A DNA stretch of 64,000 nt from an uncultured bacterium (GTDB taxonomy: Bacteria; Bacillota; Clostridia; Lachnospirales; Lachnospiraceae). The position numbers were made by a program, and so were the translations under genes. The stretch covers positions 18,789-82,788 of the forward strand of contig CANDBT010000020.1 in assembly GCA_947383005.1 (NCBI GenBank), in the 5' to 3' direction. Shown piece by piece: positions 59,648 to 64,000 of this stretch; position 1 is the first letter of the stretch, and the number at the start of each line of letters is the position of its first letter. Below the pieces are notes generated by a model. It was not told the origin of the DNA and did not search any database. It worked only from the letters and a program-made list of their open reading frames with translations.

Positions 59648-59947
59648 TTATTTATTATCTTCCCTGATCTGCTTTATCAGCCTGTCAAGGCTCACCCCGT
59701 CCCGGAATCCTGCACGGTAGTAGTATTCGTTTTCCCGCGTGGCTTCCGAATTTGCCACATCCTCGCACAGCTCCATCATTTCCCGCTGCTCCGCGCTTAA
59801 CTGCTCAAACAGCAGCTCGTGTGCCTGGTCTGCTTTTTCCGCTTCCGCCGCCTGCTCCTCCGTAAGGGGATATTCCTTTTTAAAGGCGTCATGGTGCATC
59901 CCCATCCGTTCCGAAATGATAAGCTCAAGTAAATCCTTCTCATCCAT
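59648..59947 (-). CDS. Small acidic phage protein (DUF6809-like)
   Basis: The protein has 99 residues from the ATG at 59947 (GGAGGTGGAAAG upstream). The helical, acidic chain has EEQAAEAEKADQAHELLFEQ and ends EYYYRAGFRDGVSLDRLIKQ, which is like the Y-x-x-G-F-x-x-G end of DUF6809-type phage proteins. Role unknown. It sits between the large terminase and the portal gene and is followed by a hairpin. Confidence 0.7.
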   Translation of the reverse strand: MDEKDLLELIISERMGMHHDAFKKEYPLTEEQAAEAEKADQAHELLFEQLSAEQREMMELCEDVANSEATRENEYYYRAGFRDGVSLDRLIKQIREDNK

Positions 59948-60041
59948 CTTTCCACCTCCTTCGCCAGACAGCATAAAGGAATATGTGGAAAATAGCCATA
60001 TAAGGAACCGACAAAGATAATGTGTACAGACTGGTGAAAAA

Positions 60042-61649
60042 TCAAAAAACAAGCAGCCCCCGGCTGTCATAGACGGAAGCCCCCGCATCATTCCCGCAGC
60101 GGATGGCACGGTCAAGCCCCATGATCGTGGCCACCGCACCGTCAATCTTCTCCGTGGATTTCTCCTTGTCCGCCTTGATGTTCCCCGCAGGGTCGGTGCG
60201 GATGAAGATGTTATCCATCATCCACCGGAGTACCGGATGCCCGCCGTGGGCAATGCTCTGCTCCAGCACCAGCTTCATCAGCTCCTTGGTGGGCGGGGAC
60301 ATATCCTTAAAGCCCTGCCCGAACGGAACCACCGTGAAGCCCATGCCCTCAAGGTTCTGCACCATCTGTACTGCGCCCCACCGGTCAAAGGCGATCTCCC
60401 GGATGTTGAACCGCTCACCGAGCCGTTCAATGTATTTCTCGATAAAGCCGTAATGCACCACGTTCCCCTCCGTGGTCATCAGCTTCCCCTGCCGCTCCCA
60501 CACATCGTAGGGGACATGGTCGCGCCGCACACGCAGCTCCAGCGTTTCCTCCGGCACCCAGAAGTACGGCAGGATACAGTATTTATCCTCCTCATCCAGC
60601 GGCGGGAACACCAGCACGAACGCCGTGATGTCCGTGGTGGAGGACAAGTCCAGCCCGCCGTAGCAGACGCGCCCCTCCAGACCATCCTCCGAAACCGGGA
60701 AGGCGCAGGCGTCCCATTTATCCATGGGCATCCACCGCACCGCCTGTTTCACCCACTGGTTTAAGCGGAGCTGCCGGAAACTGTTCTCCTCCCCCGGATT
60801 CTGCTTTGCCGACTCGCAGGCGGCCTCCACCTTGTCAATCCCCACCGTGATATTCAAAGAGGGGTTCGCTTTCTTCCACACCTTCGGGTCCGTCCAGTCG
60901 TCCGCCTCATCCGCGCCGTAGATGACCGGGTAGAAGGTCGGGTCAATCTTCCTGCCCTCGATGATGTCCTTTGCCTTCTGGTGCGTTTCGTAGCAGATGG
61001 AATGGGTGTCCGTCCCCGCCGTGGTGATGAGGAAATACAGCGGCTGCATCCTGGCATCCCCGGAGCCCTTGGTCATGACATCGAACAGTTTCCGGTTCGG
61101 CTGCGTGTGCAGCTCGTCAAACACCACGCCGTGGATGTTGAAGCCGTGCTTGGAATACGCCTCCGCCGAAAGCACCTGGTAGAAGGAGTTGGTGGGCGTG
61201 TAGATGATCCGTTTCTGCGATGCGAGTATCTTCACCCGCTTGGAAAGGGCAGGGCACATCCGCACCATATCCGCCGCCACATCAAAAACGATAGTGGCCT
61301 GCTGCCGGTCGGCGGCGCACCCGTACACTTCCGCGCGTTCCTCCCCGTCCCCGCAGGTCAAAAGCAGCGCCACGGCCGCCGCAAGCTCCGACTTTCCCTG
61401 TTTCTTCGGAATCTCAACGTATGCCGTGTTGAACTGGCGGTAGCCATTGGGCTTCAGCGTTCCGAAAATATCCCGGATGATCTGCTCCTGCCAGTCGATC
61501 AGTTCAAAGGGCTTCCCCGCCCATGTCCCCTTGGTGTGGCAGAGGCTCTCGATGAACATCACGGCAAAATCGGCGGCATCCTTGTCATAGCGGCTGTCCT
61601 TCGCTTTGAATTTTGTCGGCTTATATTTTTTCAGTTTCCGCATTGCCAT
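60042..61649 (-). CDS. Terminase large subunit
   Basis: The protein has 535 residues from the ATG at 61649 (GGAGG eight bases upstream). The ATPase has the Walker A-like VEIPKKQGKSELAAAVALLL near 80-99 and Walker B HGVVFDELH near 175. The nuclease domain shows CYGGLDLSSTTDITAFVLVF near 335 and STEKIDGAVATIMGLDRAIR near 505, giving the acidic metal ligands. It cuts concatemeric DNA and drives packaging. No recognisable small terminase lies directly upstream, which is unusual. Confidence 0.95.
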   Translation of the reverse strand: MAMRKLKKYKPTKFKAKDSRYDKDAADFAVMFIESLCHTKGTWAGKPFELIDWQEQIIRDIFGTLKPNGYRQFNTAYVEIPKKQGKSELAAAVALLLTCGDGEERAEVYGCAADRQQATIVFDVAADMVRMCPALSKRVKILASQKRIIYTPTNSFYQVLSAEAYSKHGFNIHGVVFDELHTQPNRKLFDVMTKGSGDARMQPLYFLITTAGTDTHSICYETHQKAKDIIEGRKIDPTFYPVIYGADEADDWTDPKVWKKANPSLNITVGIDKVEAACESAKQNPGEENSFRQLRLNQWVKQAVRWMPMDKWDACAFPVSEDGLEGRVCYGGLDLSSTTDITAFVLVFPPLDEEDKYCILPYFWVPEETLELRVRRDHVPYDVWERQGKLMTTEGNVVHYGFIEKYIERLGERFNIREIAFDRWGAVQMVQNLEGMGFTVVPFGQGFKDMSPPTKELMKLVLEQSIAHGGHPVLRWMMDNIFIRTDPAGNIKADKEKSTEKIDGAVATIMGLDRAIRCGNDAGASVYDSRGLLVF

Positions 61650-61764
61650 TCCGGTCACCTCCCCAAAGACGGCATCAAAAATGGCCTGCCAGCAGCAAGC
61701 CGTAATCTATCAGTACAAGACACAGAGCCTTGCGGCTCCGCTCTTGGAATGTCCAGTTTTAATT

Positions 61765-61959
61765 TCAGAAAAGTGCGTCAATCTTATCGTACTCGGCCTT
61801 AAGCCTCGTGTATTCCTGCGCTATGCACTGCCTCCTGAATCCGTTTTTGCAGGCTTTCCCCTCTTTCCAAAGGCGGTCAAGCTCCGCTTTCCGTTTCGTC
61901 AGTACCTCAATTCCGTTTCCTTTCTGTGCATCTCTCAAATCCCTTTCAAATCTTGTCAT
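61765..61959 (-). CDS. Small phage protein of unknown function
   Basis: The protein has 64 residues from the ATG at 61959 (GCGGAGGAGAAAGGC upstream). It is basic and helical: FERDLRDAQKGNGIEVLTKR, KAELDRLWKEGKACKNGF, ending YTRLKAEYDKIDALF. No family is recognised. It precedes the terminase by 115 bp. It is too short to be a normal small terminase. Confidence 0.6.
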   Translation of the reverse strand: MTRFERDLRDAQKGNGIEVLTKRKAELDRLWKEGKACKNGFRRQCIAQEYTRLKAEYDKIDALF

Positions 61960-62085
61960 GCCTTTCTCCTCCGCTTTCTGTGTTTTCCCTTTCGGTAGTA
62001 CACATATTCGCTCTTTCTGCGGATAATAGCAAGCGGATTTTGAACATATACTGTGCAAATATCTGCAGGAGAAATTGTGTAGTTT

Positions 62086-62466
62086 TCAATGGTTAGGGAT
62101 GTGTTTCCCGTCCTCTATCCAGTCAACCAGGACGATGATCTCCCCTTCGGTTTCCATCCGTTCAAGCTCCGCCACATCGTCCATGTCCCAATTGACCGGG
62201 TACACCCCGCAGAATTCCACAATGCAGTCGATCTCGCCCGTCTCAATCCAGTCCCGGTTCAGGTTCCATGCGCCGCAGACCGTATCCACATGGCCGTGGC
62301 TGACATGGTTCTTATCAAGGATGCCCTCGATTTTCTTGATGGTTTCATCCTTGTAAAGGTCGGTGTCTTTCGGGACGGTGATGTAAAACATACATTTTGT
62401 TGCAGCCTCGCCCCGTTCCCTTCTTGCGTCAATCCACTCCTGGATGACCTCTGTCCTTTTTTCCAT
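62086..62466 (-). CDS. Phage protein of unknown function, 126 residues
   Basis: The ATG at 62466 has AAGGAG nine bases upstream; an ATG at 62499 overlaps the previous stop (ATGA) and is an alternative with 11 more residues. Sequence: RTEVIQEWIDARRERGEAAT, TVPKDTDLYKDETIKKIEGI, VSHGHVDTVCGAWNLNRDWI, DWIEDGKHIPNH. It is acidic and soluble, with an alternating alpha-beta look. I do not recognise a domain. Position just ahead of terminase genes is often used by small phage accessory proteins. Confidence 0.65.
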   Translation of the reverse strand: MEKRTEVIQEWIDARRERGEAATKCMFYITVPKDTDLYKDETIKKIEGILDKNHVSHGHVDTVCGAWNLNRDWIETGEIDCIVEFCGVYPVNWDMDDVAELERMETEGEIIVLVDWIEDGKHIPNH

Positions 62467-62495
62467 AGCTGTACGCTCCTTTGCCTTTATAATTT

Positions 62496-62705
62496 TCATC
62501 CCCTGCCGTAGCACCTGTGGATGGCTTCCAGAATCTGTTCCTGCTCCTTCCCGTCCACCCCGATGCTCTCCAGAGCCTCCCTGGTGCCGCAGTCCGGGCA
62601 GAGCGGCGTTCTGCCGTCCGCCCGCGAAACTGCCGGCCTCCCGTGGTAGGTCTGCCCGCATCGTGGGCAGACCGAAATCCTCGCAATATTATCTGTTTCT
62701 TTCAT
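62496..62705 (-). CDS. Small zinc-ribbon phage protein
   Basis: The protein has 69 residues. Two CxxC pairs (VCPRCGQTYHG and PLCPDCGTREALESIG) make a zinc ribbon at residues 10-45. The rest is helical (KEQEQILEAIHRCYG). The start at 62705 lies inside the end of the cyclotransferase gene (17-base overlap), and its stop overlaps the next possible start by 4 bases. Such ribbons often bind nucleic acid, but no partner is seen. Confidence 0.7.
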   Translation of the reverse strand: MKETDNIARISVCPRCGQTYHGRPAVSRADGRTPLCPDCGTREALESIGVDGKEQEQILEAIHRCYGRG

Positions 62706-63381
62706 CGCTGTTTCCTCCTAAGTCCATATTCTCCTGCCGTGGGGCAAGCGCCTCCACCTTGCTGCGGAACATCCGGCCTGCGGATGCGCGGTAACGGCTG
62801 CCCCTGCTGTTCTGGAGCCAGAAATATTTCCCATCGAATCCCAGCACGGTGTAGTTGCCCGTGCAGCCGTTCTTCCGGTTGGTCACCATGAAGCAGGCGT
62901 CCCCGGTCTTCCACCCGCCCGGAAATTTCTCCCTGCTGTCGGCATACGCCCGTTCCAGAAATGCCTCGTCGAATCCGAAACTCTGGTAGCCCTGCCTGCA
63001 GGTCTCCATATAGAACCCGCTCGGAACCCCAAGCGGGCGGTCCTCATGCATGATGTAGACGAAAACCTTCCGCAGCCGCACCTTTCCGGTCTTAATCCCT
63101 TTAAGGGGCAGCTCCATCTCCTTTTTGTAGTAAAAGTGGGGGAAGCCCTCGTAGCGGTCAAGCGCCGCCTCATCCTCCTCCGTCACCGCCCATGCCGCCA
63201 CGGGGACGCTTGCGCCCTCCTGTGGCTCGATGGTGAGGTAGGAGCCGGTCCTGCTGCCCTTGAACAGCAGACGGTAGCCCTCAATCACCGAAGTGCCGAT
63301 AATCCTCGCCCCGGGGCAGCGCATCCGCATCTGCCGGATGTTTAAGTTTGAGCCGTAAGCAATGTAGTATCTTTTTTCCAT
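62689..63381 (-). CDS. Gamma-glutamylcyclotransferase (AIG2)-like protein
   Basis: The protein has 230 residues from the ATG at 63381. The fold signature is complete: YIAYGSNLNIRQM at residues 6-18 (the YGSN substrate loop), a catalytic-type glutamate in ALDRYEGFPHFYYKKEMEL near 85, and VFVYIM. Cyclotransferases release gamma-glutamyl or similar groups as 5-oxoproline. The last 65 residues (ACFMVTNRKNGCTGNYTVLG, SRYRASAGRMFRSKVEALA) are an extra domain I cannot name. Directly upstream is an amidoligase, its usual partner in predicted peptide-modifying systems. Confidence 0.85.
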   Translation of the reverse strand: MEKRYYIAYGSNLNIRQMRMRCPGARIIGTSVIEGYRLLFKGSRTGSYLTIEPQEGASVPVAAWAVTEEDEAALDRYEGFPHFYYKKEMELPLKGIKTGKVRLRKVFVYIMHEDRPLGVPSGFYMETCRQGYQSFGFDEAFLERAYADSREKFPGGWKTGDACFMVTNRKNGCTGNYTVLGFDGKYFWLQNSRGSRYRASAGRMFRSKVEALAPRQENMDLGGNSDERNR

Positions 63382-63427
63382 CTTGAAATCCATCCTTTCC
63401 GAAGGGGGCACCCTTCTACCACCTTAA

Positions 63428-63490
63428 GACCGCCGGAGCGGTCCACTGCCGTTTCCGCGGCAGGAAAGGTGGCAGGAGGCTACCTCCTGC
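63428..63490. other. Three consecutive hairpins in the amidoligase-cyclotransferase gap
   Basis: GACCGC/GCGGTC (63428-63443), CTGCCG/CGGCAG (63446-63463) and GCAGGAGG/CCTCCTGC (63472-63490) follow one another. The last contains an AGGAGG-like sequence. They may control messenger stability or translation of the two enzymes. Confidence 0.5.
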
Positions 63491-63497
63491 GTTCCCT

Positions 63498-64000
63498 TCA
63501 AGCGGCCCTTCCGTTTCGGAAGGATGCGTCCCCTGCAAGCCTCCTTGTGAGGATGTCCCTTGCGGTCTTGAATTCGTCCCCGATGAAGCCGAGCCGGAGG
63601 AGCCATGTCCGCATGGCGTATTTCGGGTTCTCGCTCTGCTGCGGCTTCGGGCTTGCCGTCTTTACTTCCTTCGCCATCTGGCTGAGTGCGAGGCAGAGCT
63701 GGATGTAGCTTTTAAGCTGCCCTGCGTGGAGGCCGCCCCTGCGCCCGTCGCCCGGTTCGTCGAACTGGAAGAGCCGGAACTCGACCGTGCCTTTGGTGAA
63801 GGTTGCGTGGTAATTGAGCATATGGTAGCGGCTGTCGTTGTAGTGCTGGTCCCTGCCGTAGCTTGCGCCGTGGCTTGTGTACCAGATGTCCGCAAGGGCC
63901 GCCATCGTGGAAGGTTTCTTTCTGTTGACCTGCTCCAAAAACCGTGGGTCAACCGTGCGGCAGTAGCGGTTCATCCTCCAGCGGTCAAGGTTTAAGGCAT
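63498..64000 (-). CDS. Amidoligase family enzyme, C-terminal part (runs off the window)
   Basis: The frame is open to the window edge; an ATG at 63974 has GGAGG before it but the reading ALNLDRWRMNRYC continues upstream without a stop. About 167 residues are visible. MAALADIWYTSHG and the core YHMLNYHATF, then GTVEFRLFQFDEPGDG are hallmarks of the Amidoligase_2 family (glutamine-synthetase fold, COOH-NH2 ligases). It ends with a helical region, LLRLGFIGDEFKTARDILTR. These enzymes form amide bonds on peptides or proteins; the substrate is unknown. The cyclotransferase follows 117 bp downstream. Confidence 0.82.
   Translation of the reverse strand, partial: ALNLDRWRMNRYCRTVDPRFLEQVNRKKPSTMAALADIWYTSHGASYGRDQHYNDSRYHMLNYHATFTKGTVEFRLFQFDEPGDGRRGGLHAGQLKSYIQLCLALSQMAKEVKTASPKPQQSENPKYAMRTWLLRLGFIGDEFKTARDILTRRLAGDASFRNGRAA

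Overview
The window is bacterial chromosome from a spore-forming Clostridia, most likely a Lachnospiraceae member. The signs are codY, DprA, a SpoIIM-like gene beside a XerD-type recombinase and a NUDIX hydrolase (the Bacillus nudF-spoIIM-xerD order), PyrK/PyrD type 1B, VanZ and RelQ proteins, AGGAGG ribosome binding sites and dense operons. The species cannot be named from sequence alone.

Positions 1-38300 are host chromosome, mostly on the minus strand. A LacI-type regulator N-terminus and a decayed ATPase remnant lead into a lipoprotein and upp (plus strand). Next come an acyltransferase and topB. A long purine run follows (purE-purM-purN-purD-phosphoesterase-proC-nudF-spoIIM-like-xerD) with a clear purE promoter. 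A giant DUF4132 protein, a small unknown and an M29-type aminopeptidase form a three-gene block. After a VanZ pair come the pyrimidine operon (pyrF-pyrK-pyrD-pyrE plus a 49-residue membrane protein), a GNAT protein, relQ, an Mrp/NBP35 ATPase, a patatin-like lipase, a GlgX-type debranching enzyme, codY, topA and dprA. Intergenic DNA between 26 and 31 kb is rich in palindromic repeats, including a MITE-like insertion with a 9-bp target duplication.

At about 38.3 kb the comM/yifB gene next to dprA breaks off and an apparently GC-richer siphovirus-type prophage begins; it runs to the window end. In transcription order (right to left) it carries an amidoligase (cut by the window edge), a gamma-glutamylcyclotransferase-like protein, small genes, the large terminase, portal, ClpP-type protease, HK97 capsid, head-tail connectors, phi13-type major tail protein, tail chaperones with a canonical -1 slippery site, tape measure, distal tail protein, tail-associated endopeptidase-like protein, a GH18/CBM tail protein, holin, endolysin, and a lysogeny end with an HTH/zinc protein, a SHOCT protein and two large serine recombinases. 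The other prophage end is outside the window.

The points most worth checking are the phage amidoligase-cyclotransferase pair, the comM insertion, the triplicated purE-purM junction, the MITE-like and palindromic repeat families, the GH18 barrel split by an insertion, and the M29/DUF4132 block. No tRNA, rRNA or CRISPR array was seen.
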